Part shown: one piece after another, positions 44,000-52,557 of the stretch | Layout: each line of letters opens with the position of its first letter | Numbering within the stretch: the stretch's first letter is position 1 | Source: Novosphingobium malaysiense | GTDB lineage: Bacteria > Pseudomonadota > Alphaproteobacteria > Sphingomonadales > Sphingomonadaceae | Length of the DNA stretch: 64,000 nt | Reading direction: 5' to 3' | Assembly (NCBI RefSeq): GCF_000802225.1 | Contig: NZ_JTDI01000005.1 | Coordinates: forward strand, 372,001-436,000 | Program-made: the position numbers and the translations under genes | The notes under the pieces: model-generated | What the model was told of the DNA's origin: nothing | The model's input: only the letters and a program-made list of their open reading frames with translations | Database searches by the model: none

Positions 44000-44788
44000 A
44001 TGTCTGATCAAACCACCCGCCTTGGGCCGGGATATCGCCGCCGAATTCTGATCGAGCCCCAAAATGGGTGCTCCGTTGCCGAACTGGAAGACGATTATCA
44101 CCGCATGGTGGTATCTTTATACCACACGGACGGCGTCGTCACGGACGTGACGAGCGAGATGAAGCGGTCGCCGTGGACCGGATGTCCGGGGGCCATGCAG
44201 CGGCTGCGCGAAACGTTCCTGGGGTGTCGCTTGACGGATTGCGCAGGCGCAGGCGAAAAGAATCGCAATTGTACCCATCTGCATGACCTGGCGGTATTCG
44301 CAGCAGTGCATGCAGGTGACCGCGCGGCGACGGCTTATGAGGTACACTGCGGCGATGTCCCTGAAGGTTCCAGCGAAAGCCAGCGGATGGTCCGGCTTTG
44401 GCGCGATGGCGCGTTGGTGTTGGAGTGGTCCCTGACCGGTCTCATGGTTACGGGGCCAGCGGAAGTTTCGGGACTTGAACTCACCGAGTTGGGCGCGCAC
44501 ATTGCGGCGCAAGACGGAAAGGGCGCCGAGGCCGTGCGGATCCTGCGCTGGGCTGCCATGGTTGCGCAGGGCAGGGCAATGGTGATCCCCCCGCACCTTG
44601 CGGCGACCGCGTTTCCGGCCGGCCGCTGTTACAATTTTGACCCCTCCATTGCGAAGAGTTCATTCCGCCGTGAAGGGGCGGACATTGACTGGAGCGTGCT
44701 TGGTGCTGATCCTCTGGCGGATCGCAGCGAGGCCTTCACAGCCGCGCCCGAGAGTCAGGCAAGCGCGTGTCCCGATAGGCTGCTGTGA
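44000..44788 (+). CDS. DUF2889-family protein
   Basis: A 262-residue protein from ATG 44000 with a strong GGAGGGGAGG site. The pattern GYRRRILIEP, LEDDYHRMVVSLYHTDGVVTDVTSEMKRSPWTGCPGAMQRL, then LTDCAGAGEKNRNCTHLHDLA fits DUF2889. The conserved PWT.CPGA and C.HL.DL motifs suggest a metal or ligand site. The family recurs in sphingomonad and mycobacterial degradation clusters with no assigned activity. It is convergent with Rieske oxygenase 1. Confidence 0.85.
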   Translation: MSDQTTRLGPGYRRRILIEPQNGCSVAELEDDYHRMVVSLYHTDGVVTDVTSEMKRSPWTGCPGAMQRLRETFLGCRLTDCAGAGEKNRNCTHLHDLAVFAAVHAGDRAATAYEVHCGDVPEGSSESQRMVRLWRDGALVLEWSLTGLMVTGPAEVSGLELTELGAHIAAQDGKGAEAVRILRWAAMVAQGRAMVIPPHLAATAFPAGRCYNFDPSIAKSSFRREGADIDWSVLGADPLADRSEAFTAAPESQASACPDRLL

Positions 44789-44971
44789 TGGCGATCGTAT
44801 TGATCGCAGATCACTTTATCGTTGGAATTGCGTGGCGTGACAGTGCAGGCGATGCAGAACCTCAGGCATTGCCAAGAGCAGCCAATTCTCTGCGCGCGGA
44901 TTTGAACTCACGATCTGGCAGGGAAAGCGGCTCGGCATGCCGCACCCTGCCAGCATCGGAAGGTTTGAGAA

Positions 44972-46378
44972 TCAGAAACCGAGTTCGTTGATTGGTCCGT
45001 CGAAATTGTTCGTCAGCTTGTGGATCGCGGCAGTCAGCTTAGACTGGTCCACTCCATCGATATATCCATCGATGATCCGCTGATAATCGCTGATCATGCC
45101 TTCATTATCCTTGTTGAGGCGCATGTATTCGAAATCCCGACCATGCAAACCGATCTGCTGAAGCGGAATGTTGGAGTAGTCCTGCTGGGGAATGAGCGGG
45201 AATTCCTTGCTGTCGTACGGCAGAACCGTGGGTTCGTGCGGCACCTCGGGTTCCTCGCCTTCAGCGAAATGAGTCAGCGACCAGATTTCGAAGAAGCATG
45301 ATTCAGGCCCCAGGGGACGTATGCGGTATGAAGAGTAGCTGCTGAACATGCGCAGGACGAAGTAGTGCGGGAACAGGAATTCCACTGCACTCGTCGGCCC
45401 GGTGGTCATCGCTGCCAGGTTGAGGTCCGGGATCACTTCCCCCTTCTCGCCGAGCTTTTCCTTCAGTCGTACATGTACCGCGCCGTACCAGGCCTGCATG
45501 GCCTCTCCTGTGTCGTCCGGAAGTTCGAGATCTGCAAGCTCGCGAATGATCTCCATTTCCTTTTCCTGACACATGCCGCCGCCCATACCGGTGCAGATCG
45601 CCTGAAGATATTCGATGTAGTCCTTGATCCGCTGCGCGGTCGATTTGCCGGGGTCAGAGAGCACGCCCAGACCGCCTGTATCCTCGTCGTAGCGTGCATT
45701 CGTGAGTTCAGGGGCTGCGCGCTGCATTTCCGGGTGTGTGGTCATGACGTGGTAGCCTTCCATGAAGGCTTCCATGGCCAATTTCCAGTTTGCCGGAAGG
45801 ACCGTTCCGAACCACCATTGGGAACGCACTTTATCGACGCCGTGTGCTTCGAGCTGGTCCAACTGGGAGCCAAAGGTTTTGCGCAGGTTCGGTGCCTTCT
45901 CGTCAAAATTGATGAAGGCGCAGCCGCCCCAGGTTTCGCAACGCACCGGCTTCAGGTTAACCTCTGCGGCGTCAAGGGCTTCTTCGGAAAACCGCTCACG
46001 GCCATAAATGAACGTGCTTTTGCCGTCCATATTCCAGCGCCAGCCGTGAAACGGGCAGACGAAGCCCGACTTGGCGCAATTGCCGTCGCCGCTCACCAGC
46101 TTGACGCCACGATGGCGGCAATGGTTCTGGAATGCCTTCACGCCGCTGGTGGTGTGCACGACGATGACGGTCTGGTCGAGATTCTTGTACTCTACCCAAT
46201 CTCCCACTTCGGGGATTTGTTCCAGCCGGCAGGCCATCTGCCAGACTTTCGGCCAGAGGAGCTCTTTCTCGAGTTCGAAGAACTCATCGCTGAAATAGCG
46301 CTTTGAGGGGATCCTTTCGGGGTCCGTGATTTTGAACTCATTTTTAGGCGTGAATTTTGCAGGATCCATCTCAGCCAT
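44972..46378 (-). CDS. Rieske [2Fe-2S] ring-hydroxylating oxygenase, alpha subunit (copy 1)
   Basis: A 468-residue protein; ATG 46378 follows AGGAAAACGGAA. The Rieske cluster ligands are Cys87, His89 (NHCRHRG) and Cys108, His111 (CPFHGW). The mononuclear iron ligands are probably His210 and His215 in FMEGYHVMTTHPE, plus a later Asp. The length and the absence of a beta-subunit gene fit a homomultimeric oxygenase that hydroxylates, demethylates or cleaves an aromatic or alicyclic substrate. The reductase and ferredoxin must come from elsewhere, or from the ferredoxin at 59017. Its promoter region carries an element nearly identical to the one before the second Rieske gene. Confidence 0.93.
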   Translation of the reverse strand: MAEMDPAKFTPKNEFKITDPERIPSKRYFSDEFFELEKELLWPKVWQMACRLEQIPEVGDWVEYKNLDQTVIVVHTTSGVKAFQNHCRHRGVKLVSGDGNCAKSGFVCPFHGWRWNMDGKSTFIYGRERFSEEALDAAEVNLKPVRCETWGGCAFINFDEKAPNLRKTFGSQLDQLEAHGVDKVRSQWWFGTVLPANWKLAMEAFMEGYHVMTTHPEMQRAAPELTNARYDEDTGGLGVLSDPGKSTAQRIKDYIEYLQAICTGMGGGMCQEKEMEIIRELADLELPDDTGEAMQAWYGAVHVRLKEKLGEKGEVIPDLNLAAMTTGPTSAVEFLFPHYFVLRMFSSYSSYRIRPLGPESCFFEIWSLTHFAEGEEPEVPHEPTVLPYDSKEFPLIPQQDYSNIPLQQIGLHGRDFEYMRLNKDNEGMISDYQRIIDGYIDGVDQSKLTAAIHKLTNNFDGPINELGF

Positions 46379-46487
46379 TTCCGTTTTCCTAGTTAGGGAT
46401 GCCCATGCCGGAGCCGCACTCCGAAATTCGATATGGAGGCGGTTTGTGCCCTCGCGAGCGCTCGCTCTTTGACTTTTCTCAATTATA

Positions 46488-46504
46488 TGAAATTGGATTA
46501 AAAT
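46488..46504. promoter_or_regulatory. AT-rich element TGAAATTGGATTAAAAT
   Basis: It matches 54687-54703, upstream of Rieske oxygenase 2, at 16 of 17 bases, with CTCAA shortly to its left in both. It lies 110 bases upstream of the Rieske 1 start codon. Confidence 0.6.
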
Positions 46505-46771
46505 TAAATGGGGAATTCGGTGCGTTTTTGCGGGTCTCGGCAACGCCGGTCCGGCTTGGCAGATATCGGGTGCGCCTTGCACGGGATTGTGCGGCGCCGG
46601 CGATTAAGCACACGATTTAGCAGCGGGAGGTTCGTCGTTACAGGATGCCGCTGAACGATGATGTTGCCGCGCTCGCACACGCCTAAAGATGTTGTTTCAT
46701 ATGGAAAAAATTATGATCTTTGCTGACTGTTGGGTGTGATGTGGTTTTTCGTGCAGGCGTATAACTCAGTA

Positions 46772-46784
46772 TTGAATTCAAATT
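46772..46784. promoter_or_regulatory. element TTGAATTCAAATT
   Basis: An exact copy of the core of the palindrome at 23741-23758. It lies 50 bases before the TetR gene start at 46834, so this TetR protein is a candidate regulator of the motif family. Confidence 0.6.
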
Positions 46785-46833
46785 TAAATCGTGTAGTTTG
46801 CCGGTCCTGAGCTTGCTCGCGACGGGAGGGTTT

Positions 46834-47610
46834 GTGGCTTTGCCGGGTGCTGATTTCCGTGGTCAAACCGTACTAACGCGCGATTATGATGGCAGTGTGC
46901 TGCAGTACGGCCCAGGTGAAATTGCCCTCATTCTCGCTGCTGAGCGGCTCATGGCTGAGCATGGGGTGCTCGGGGTGTCCCTGCGTCAGGTAAATCTGGC
47001 TGCGGGGCACAGAAATTTAGGAGCCGCGCATTACCATTTCGGTTCACGCGAAGGGCTCTGCCGGGCGGTTCACCGCTACAGGGCGACCGCGATCGACGGC
47101 CGGCGGTCGGAGCTGCTTGCTCTCGCCACAGCGGCAGATCATGAGCTGGAAGTCCGGTTCTATGTGGAGGCCTACGTTTTGCCTCTGGCCGATCTATTGC
47201 TGCCTCGCGAAATGGGCTGCTTCTACCTCAGGTTTCTCGCGCAATATCACCTCTCATCGATGGACGTGCGACCGCTCCAGCAGACGAGTCCCGCCGCCTA
47301 TTTCGCGGCGCAGAAGATCGAGGCGTTGCTGCCCTACCTTCCCCAGGGAATTCGCCGCGCACGCATGCGAGACTTGATGCACAACGCGATCTCCGCGTTG
47401 GCCAACGTTGAGCATCTCGCGAACGAGGGCTCTCTGGGGGAGGACGAGGTCTCTTTGATTGCGGCGAACCTTGTGGATACGCTGACCGCAGCTCTGACCT
47501 GTCCGATTTCCGCGCGTACTCTGCACCAGATCGCCAGGATGCAAGGACGCGAGTTCCCGTCTGGTTTTCCGAAACGCAATAATCGGCGTGCTAGTCATTC
47601 TGTATTCTGA
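46834..47610 (+). CDS. TetR-family transcriptional regulator
   Basis: A 258-residue protein. GTG 46834 lies right after GGGAGGG; TTG 46798 is an alternative. The helix-turn-helix region is LAAERLMAEHGVLGVSLRQVNLAAGHRNLGAAHYHFGSREGLCRAV, with the TetR signature YHFGSREGL. A long C-terminal ligand domain includes MGCFYLRFLAQYHLSSMDV. It is divergent from Rieske oxygenase 1 and directly upstream of the ALDH-CMD-SDR operon, so it probably controls both. The palindromic AT-rich element 50 bases upstream would suit autoregulation. Confidence 0.82.
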   Translation: MALPGADFRGQTVLTRDYDGSVLQYGPGEIALILAAERLMAEHGVLGVSLRQVNLAAGHRNLGAAHYHFGSREGLCRAVHRYRATAIDGRRSELLALATAADHELEVRFYVEAYVLPLADLLLPREMGCFYLRFLAQYHLSSMDVRPLQQTSPAAYFAAQKIEALLPYLPQGIRRARMRDLMHNAISALANVEHLANEGSLGEDEVSLIAANLVDTLTAALTCPISARTLHQIARMQGREFPSGFPKRNNRRASHSVF

Positions 47611-47635
47611 CGTTTGCGATAATTTATACAAGAAT

Positions 47636-47662
47636 TTGGCAAAAAATGATAATTTTTAAGGA
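47636..47662. promoter_or_regulatory. leader motif TTGGCAAAAA...TTTTTAAGGAG
   Basis: AT-rich leader ending in the ribosome site of the ALDH gene. TTGGCAAAAA and TTTTAA recur in the leader at 40912-40931. Confidence 0.35.
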
Positions 47663-47668
47663 GAGGGC

Positions 47669-49150
47669 ATGGCATTCCAGCATCCTGCAGTAGCGGACCT
47701 GCCGTTGCATCCGGTGATTATCGGCGACAAGTTTGAGCATGAAGGTTCGGGTTCCCGGGAGCCACATATTTATCCCGCGACAGGGCGGGTCACGTCCGAG
47801 ATCGCCATGGGGGGAGCACAGGACGTTGATCGCGCCGTGGCAGCGGCCCGGGCCGCTATGGCCGCCTGGCGCTCGATGCCAGGCGATCAGAGGCGAAATC
47901 TGTTCTTTCGCATCGCTGAGCTTATCGAGGCTAGGGCCGCGAGCTTTGTCCCCGCGCTGGTCGCCGAAAACGGCTCGGTGCTCGGTGCCGCCCGGTACAT
48001 GCCCTACGATGCGGCGCAGAAATTCCGCTATTTCGGTGGCTGGGCCGACAAGATCCATGGGCGAACGATCCCCATGTGGACTGGACCTGCCCATGACTTC
48101 GTAAGTTTCGAGCCCTATGGGGTTATTGGTGCGATTGTCCCGTGGAATGGCCCACTCTTCGCCGCGACGATGGTCATCGTGCCTGCGCTGGCGGCTGGCA
48201 ATTGCGTGGTGCTCAAGGCTCCCAATCTGGCGCCCTACAGTGTCATGCTGCTGGTGGAACTGATGTTGGAGGCCGGGATGCCACCCGGTGTCGTCAATCT
48301 GGTTACCGGAGGGGTGGAAGTCGGCGAAGCGATGGTCGCCCACCCGGGTATCGACAAGATCGAGTTCATCGGTTCCGGCCAGACTGCCAAGCAGGTACTT
48401 GCCGCTGCGGCCCGTACGCTCAAGCCTTGCGGTCTCGAACTCGGCGGCAAGTCTGCCGTGATCGTGTTCGACGATGCCGATCTGCAGGGAGCGGTCGGGA
48501 GAGGGCTTTCCGGCGCCATCAATGCCAGCGGCCAGGGCTGCGTGAATGGCACAAGGCTGCTGGTACAGCGGACGGTTTACGAGCGTTATCTTGAACTCAT
48601 GGCCCAGGCTGCAAGCAACATAGCTGTCGGCGATCCCTTCGCTGAAGGGACTGCGGTGGGGCCGATGATCAGTGAAAACTCGATGACCCGGATTCTCGGG
48701 ATGGTGGATCGCGCCGTTTCTGCCGGTGGCGAACTGATTTGCGGGGGGGCGCGCTTGAGCGGCCAGCATGCTGATGGGTACTTCCTGCCCATAACAGTGC
48801 TGGCGGGCGTTGAGAGCCAGAGCGAGATCGCCCAGCAGGAGGTTTTCGGACCCGTGCTGGCGGTTATGCCGTTTGATTGCGAAGAAGAGGCTATCTGCCT
48901 CGCCAACGATACCGAATATGGCCTCGGTGCCTACGTCCATACCAGCAATCTGCGGCGGGCCCATCACGTCACTGCGCAATTGCAGGCCGGTCAAATTCAC
49001 GTCAACGGCAGCGGCGAGGCGAGCCAGCCAAACGTCCCGTTCGGCGGATGGAAGCAGAGCGGCCACGGGCGTCTGGGAGGGATTGAAGGGCTGCATGAAT
49101 TTCTCCAGCCCAAGAATATCTGGATGAATCTTGCGCCGGAGGCGATGTGA
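47669..49150 (+). CDS. NAD(P)-dependent aldehyde dehydrogenase
   Basis: A 493-residue ALDH from ATG 47669, preceded by AAGGAGAGG. The motifs are GAIVPWNGPLFAATM, VLKAPNLAPYSVML, IEFIGSGQTAKQV for the cofactor loop, ELGGKSAVIV with the Glu, and NASGQGCVNGTRLL with the catalytic Cys. EEVFGPVLAVMPF and PFGGWKQSGHGR complete the family pattern. It is the first gene of a five-gene operon with very short or overlapping junctions. It probably oxidises an aldehyde made by the ring-opening or side-chain steps; the substrate is unknown. Confidence 0.92.
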   Translation: MAFQHPAVADLPLHPVIIGDKFEHEGSGSREPHIYPATGRVTSEIAMGGAQDVDRAVAAARAAMAAWRSMPGDQRRNLFFRIAELIEARAASFVPALVAENGSVLGAARYMPYDAAQKFRYFGGWADKIHGRTIPMWTGPAHDFVSFEPYGVIGAIVPWNGPLFAATMVIVPALAAGNCVVLKAPNLAPYSVMLLVELMLEAGMPPGVVNLVTGGVEVGEAMVAHPGIDKIEFIGSGQTAKQVLAAAARTLKPCGLELGGKSAVIVFDDADLQGAVGRGLSGAINASGQGCVNGTRLLVQRTVYERYLELMAQAASNIAVGDPFAEGTAVGPMISENSMTRILGMVDRAVSAGGELICGGARLSGQHADGYFLPITVLAGVESQSEIAQQEVFGPVLAVMPFDCEEEAICLANDTEYGLGAYVHTSNLRRAHHVTAQLQAGQIHVNGSGEASQPNVPFGGWKQSGHGRLGGIEGLHEFLQPKNIWMNLAPEAM

Positions 49151-49941
49151 GCATGGCACTTCTCGACCCCGTTCAGCGCGCCGAACAGGGCATGACCGTT
49201 ACAAAGGCAGTACTGGGCTCCGCACCGGACAGCCCGGCCTCATTGCTGGATGAAAGCATCCGCGACTTCGTGTTCGCGCAAGTGTGGAGCCGACCAGCGC
49301 TGGACATGCGATCGCGCTATCTAATTGGACTTTCGGGAGAAATAATCGCAGGATCCACTGCCCTGGCGATCGAGGATCTCGCTTTCGGCGCGCTGCGCAG
49401 CGAGGCGCTGACTGCCAGCGAACTTCGCGAGGCGGCGCTCCAGCTGGCAATATATGCCGGCTGGCCCAGGGGCAGGGCATTGGATGATGCCGTCTCACGG
49501 GCGATGCAGCGACTGAACATGACCGGCGGTCGCGTCCCTCCCTTGCGCGGCGAGCCGTGGGCACTCGATGTCTCGCGCGCTGAAGGGACTGTGGAGTTCC
49601 GCGACGTGATGCTGATGGACCCGGCGCCGGCGGTTACGCCCTATTACGAGAAGATACAGGAGTTCGTCTTCGGCGAAATGTGGTGCCGCAGAGGGCTCGA
49701 CCAGCGGGCCCGCCGCTGGATCACGCTTGTCAGTGTTTGCGATGCAGCAGCCGAACAGCCTCTCAAGACCCACATTCACGCAGCGATGGCCACGGGCAAC
49801 TGCACCGCTGGGGAAATGCACGAGTTTGCGCTCCAGTACGGCACACATGCCGGTTGGCCCAAGGCATCGCTCGTGCAGGCCGTGGTAATCGACATGGCCA
49901 GGAAGGTCGAGGCCGGCCTCGCCTGGAATGCATCAATCTAG
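49147..49941 (+). CDS. duplicated carboxymuconolactone-decarboxylase (CMD)-fold protein
   Basis: A 264-residue protein containing two CMD-like halves: RSRYLIGLSGEIIAGS...LREAALQLAIYAGWPRG and RARRWITLVSVCDAAAEQ...MHEFALQYGTHAGWPKA. The CxxC motif of AhpD-type peroxidases is absent, so a decarboxylase, lactonase or isomerase role is more likely. GTG 49147 overlaps the ALDH stop; ATG 49153 is an alternative, and GGAGG lies at 49138-49142. The tandem fusion is longer than the usual ~130-residue CMD protein. It belongs to the ALDH operon. Confidence 0.82.
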   Translation: MSMALLDPVQRAEQGMTVTKAVLGSAPDSPASLLDESIRDFVFAQVWSRPALDMRSRYLIGLSGEIIAGSTALAIEDLAFGALRSEALTASELREAALQLAIYAGWPRGRALDDAVSRAMQRLNMTGGRVPPLRGEPWALDVSRAEGTVEFRDVMLMDPAPAVTPYYEKIQEFVFGEMWCRRGLDQRARRWITLVSVCDAAAEQPLKTHIHAAMATGNCTAGEMHEFALQYGTHAGWPKASLVQAVVIDMARKVEAGLAWNASI

Positions 49942-49956
49942 GGGGCTGGGATAGCA

Positions 49957-50709
49957 ATGGAGATGGATATGCAAGGCAAGGTGGCCATAGTCACCGGAGC
50001 CGGCTCGGGCCTGGGGCGGGCGAGTGCCCTGGCATTGGGACAGCGCGGCGCCGGTCTGTGCCTTGTGGATATCGACGAGGAAGGGCTGGAGGAGACGGCC
50101 CGGCGGCTTCCTAAGGAGTGCCATGCGCAACTCCGCCAGGTGAATCTCGCCGATCCCGTCCAATGCGGGCAGGTTGTCGAGGCTGCAGTGGGCGAGTTTG
50201 GACGGCTAGATGCGTTGTGCAATGTCGCCGGGATAATCGTAGCCGCGCACGCACACGAAATGCTGCTGGCAGATTGGAACCGTGTCATCGCGGTCAATCT
50301 CACCGCGCCGTTTCTGCTGGCCCGTGCCGCCATCCCGCACCTAATCGCAAGCGGCGGAGCTATCGTCAACGTCGCTTCATCAGCCGCATTCGTGGGAGAA
50401 GCCTATGCTTCAAGCTACTGCGCCAGCAAGGCGGGGCTGGTCGCCATGACGAAGGCTTTGGCCATGGAATATTCCCACGAGACAATTCGCATCAATACTG
50501 TCGCGCCGGGCGGCATGGATACAGGGATGGGTGCTACATTCCTCCCCCCTGAAGGCGCGGACTTTGACTTGATTAAACGCTATTCCGGGCTGCGCGGGCT
50601 GGTGCAGGTGGAAGATGTCGCAGCGCAAATCGTGATGCTGGCCAGCCCGGCGGGCCGCAGTTTCCATGGTGCTTGTATCAACATCGATGCCGGGATCACC
50701 GCAGGATGA
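49957..50709 (+). CDS. short-chain dehydrogenase/reductase (SDR)
   Basis: A 250-residue classical SDR. The NAD(P) motif is VTGAGSGLG (residues ~13-21), then VCNVAG-type NNAG (LCNVAGIIV), the catalytic Ser in NVASSAAF, and YCASKAGL (Tyr-x3-Lys). INTVAPGGMDTGM and NIDAGITAG complete the family. The start at 49957 is followed by in-frame ATGs at 49963 and 49969; GGAG before 49969 makes that one possible too. It oxidises a hydroxyl or reduces a ketone on the pathway intermediate. Its stop overlaps the next gene in ATGA. Confidence 0.9.
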   Translation: MEMDMQGKVAIVTGAGSGLGRASALALGQRGAGLCLVDIDEEGLEETARRLPKECHAQLRQVNLADPVQCGQVVEAAVGEFGRLDALCNVAGIIVAAHAHEMLLADWNRVIAVNLTAPFLLARAAIPHLIASGGAIVNVASSAAFVGEAYASSYCASKAGLVAMTKALAMEYSHETIRINTVAPGGMDTGMGATFLPPEGADFDLIKRYSGLRGLVQVEDVAAQIVMLASPAGRSFHGACINIDAGITAG

Positions 50710-51536
50710 GCGAGCGTATTCAGGATGGCTCCGCAGCAGAGCGTGTTGGCTTCATCGGACTCGGCTTGCAGGGGGCACCAATAGCCCGGCGTATCGCCGC
50801 AGAAGGGTTCCCGCTTACGGTCTGGGCAAGGAGGCCGGAAGCGGCAGAGCCTTTCGCAAAAGCGGGGGCCAATGTTGCAGGTTCTATCCAGGAACTGGCC
50901 GGGAAGAGTGATCACGTCGGCATTTGCGTGGTGAATGATCGTGACGTGCTGGACGTTTGCGAGCAGCTTCTTCCGTCGATGCGCCGCGGTGCTCGCCTGG
51001 CGATCCACTCTACTGTCCTGCCGGAGACTATCGAACGGCTGGGGGAAATCTGCGACGCTCAAGGGATAGCGCTGATCGATGCGCCGGTGAGTGGCGGGCC
51101 CGAAGGTGCGGAAAACCGCACGCTTACGATCATGTGCGGGGCAAGCGCTGCCGATTATGAAGCGGCACTCCCGGTATTCAAAACGTTCGCAGGCAAGATG
51201 TTGCGCTTGGGGCCTCCCGGGGCAGGCCAGCGGGCGAAGATCGTCAACAACGCGTTGATGGCAGCCCACATGGGGCTGGCTCACGCGGCATTTTCCGCGG
51301 CGCGGTCGCTAGAGATTGACACGGCCGCATTGGCCGAACTGGTGGCAGTGAGCAGCGGGCGCAGTTATGGTTTCGATATCTATGCCAGTCTTTCTGATCT
51401 GGCCCATTTCTCGGCCGGCGCTGTGCTGCTTCGCAAGGACATCGGCTTGCTCGAAGCCGTGGTGCCGCAAGGCAACGGCGCTGGGCCTCTCGCTGCGGCG
51501 GCGCACGGATTTTTGTCGGAATTCAATGTAAAATAA
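50706..51536 (+). CDS. 3-hydroxyisobutyrate-dehydrogenase-type NAD(P) oxidoreductase
   Basis: A 276-residue beta-hydroxyacid dehydrogenase; ATG 50706 overlaps the SDR stop. The Rossmann motif is VGFIGLGLQGAPIARRI, the substrate-binding motif DAPVSGGPEGAENRTLTIM (D-x-P-V-S-G-G), and the catalytic Lys is in GQRAKIVNNALMAAHM. The C-terminal helical domain has DLAHFSAGAVLLRKDIGLLEA, the typical K-D signature. It oxidises a beta-hydroxyacid to a semialdehyde or related product. Tight coupling to the ALDH and SDR genes suggests consecutive oxidation steps. Confidence 0.9.
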   Translation: MSERIQDGSAAERVGFIGLGLQGAPIARRIAAEGFPLTVWARRPEAAEPFAKAGANVAGSIQELAGKSDHVGICVVNDRDVLDVCEQLLPSMRRGARLAIHSTVLPETIERLGEICDAQGIALIDAPVSGGPEGAENRTLTIMCGASAADYEAALPVFKTFAGKMLRLGPPGAGQRAKIVNNALMAAHMGLAHAAFSAARSLEIDTAALAELVAVSSGRSYGFDIYASLSDLAHFSAGAVLLRKDIGLLEAVVPQGNGAGPLAAAAHGFLSEFNVK

Positions 51537-51555
51537 CATCAAGAGGTTGGAGAGA

Positions 51556-52341
51556 ATGGACTTTTCAATTGATCAGTTTCGGCTCGATGGCAAGGTCGCT
51601 ATCGTGACCGGCGGCGGCGGACGAGGCAATTCGATCGGCCGTGCTTACGCGGTAGGTCTTGCCAATGCCGGCGCCTCGGTAGTCGTCGCGGATCTTAATG
51701 AGGATGGTGCCAAGGCTATCGCTGCCGAAATCACTGCAGCAGGCGGCAGGGCGATCGGCGTGAAAGTCGATGTCGCCGATCGCGCTTCGACACTCTCCAT
51801 GGCGCAAGCCGCACAAGCTTCCTTCGGAGGCGTGGACATTCTCGTCAACAATGCCGCGTTGATGGTGGAACTGGGATATGAGCCCGTGGAAAACGTGCCC
51901 CTCGATGCCTGGAACAAGATGCTCGACGTCAACCTGACTGGAGCGCTCCTGTGCAGTCAGGCCGTCATCCCGATGATGCGGACAAGGGGAGGCGGCAGGA
52001 TCGTGAACCAGTCTTCCGGCGGGGCTTTCCCTGCAACATCGATTTACGGTGTCGGCAAGATCGCTCTCGTAGGATTGACCACGGCATTGGCGAAACAATT
52101 GGGCAAGGAAGGGATCACCTGCAATGCAATCGCGCCGGGCAGTGTCTCTACCGACGCCGGCAACATGCTGTTGCCCGACGATTCGCCGTTCCTCCAATAT
52201 CTCGATTCCGTTGTGGCCGGGCGTGCCCGCGGCACCCCGGACGAATTGGTCGGTGCCTTGATGCTCCTGTGCTCATCTGCCGGCGCCTGGATAACGGGAC
52301 AGACGCTGCACGTTGATGGCGGCTGGGTAATTCGTCCGTGA
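51556..52341 (+). CDS. short-chain dehydrogenase/reductase (SDR)
   Basis: A 261-residue SDR. ATG 51556 has AAGAGG eight bases upstream. VTGGGGRGNSIGRA is the glycine-rich loop, NNAALMVE the NNAG equivalent, NQSSGGAFPATSIYGVGKIAL the Ser and Tyr-x3-Lys site, and ITGQTLHVDGGWVIRP the usual end. It lies 19 bases after the HIBADH-like gene and closes the operon. The glycine-rich loop has an extra Arg and Asn, as in some steroid or dihydrodiol dehydrogenases, but no specific substrate can be claimed. Confidence 0.9.
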   Translation: MDFSIDQFRLDGKVAIVTGGGGRGNSIGRAYAVGLANAGASVVVADLNEDGAKAIAAEITAAGGRAIGVKVDVADRASTLSMAQAAQASFGGVDILVNNAALMVELGYEPVENVPLDAWNKMLDVNLTGALLCSQAVIPMMRTRGGGRIVNQSSGGAFPATSIYGVGKIALVGLTTALAKQLGKEGITCNAIAPGSVSTDAGNMLLPDDSPFLQYLDSVVAGRARGTPDELVGALMLLCSSAGAWITGQTLHVDGGWVIRP

Positions 52342-52401
52342 ATGTGGGTGCAGATCGTACCTGCCAGAAAGGATAGGCCGATTGCCCTTGCGGAAAATGC
52401 T

Positions 52402-52430
52402 TCATGAATTTATATTAAATTAAAATTATT
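52402..52430. promoter_or_regulatory. AT-rich element upstream of the E1 alpha gene
   Basis: The stretch ATGAATTTATATTAAATTAAAATTATT resembles the element at 46481-46508 (AATTATATGAAATT...TTAAAATTA). It lies about 130 bases before the E1 alpha TTG start. Confidence 0.35.
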
Positions 52431-52557
52431 CGACTGTCCTTGGGCTGGAGATGCTCGCAGGTCGTTCGCTTGACCCGGGCTGCAGCTGTGTCCTGCGACA
52501 GCCTTTAAACAACGGTATTTCCCGGGGAATACCCGCAGATTGAGGAGTGGGAGGGAC

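Larger units (their letters stand above)
46379..46833. other. divergent promoter region with two AT-rich elements
   Basis: 455 bases lie between Rieske oxygenase 1 and the TetR gene and contain no gene. It carries the element at 46488 (Rieske side) and the one at 46772 (TetR side). No other feature was recognised. Confidence 0.5.

Noticed and set aside
44785..44991. A 68-codon frame starting next to the DUF2889 stop
   Set aside because: The composition is low complexity, it overlaps the end of the convergent Rieske gene, and no family is recognised.
47624..49159. A 511-codon minus-strand frame
   Set aside because: It is antisense to an aldehyde dehydrogenase with all catalytic motifs.
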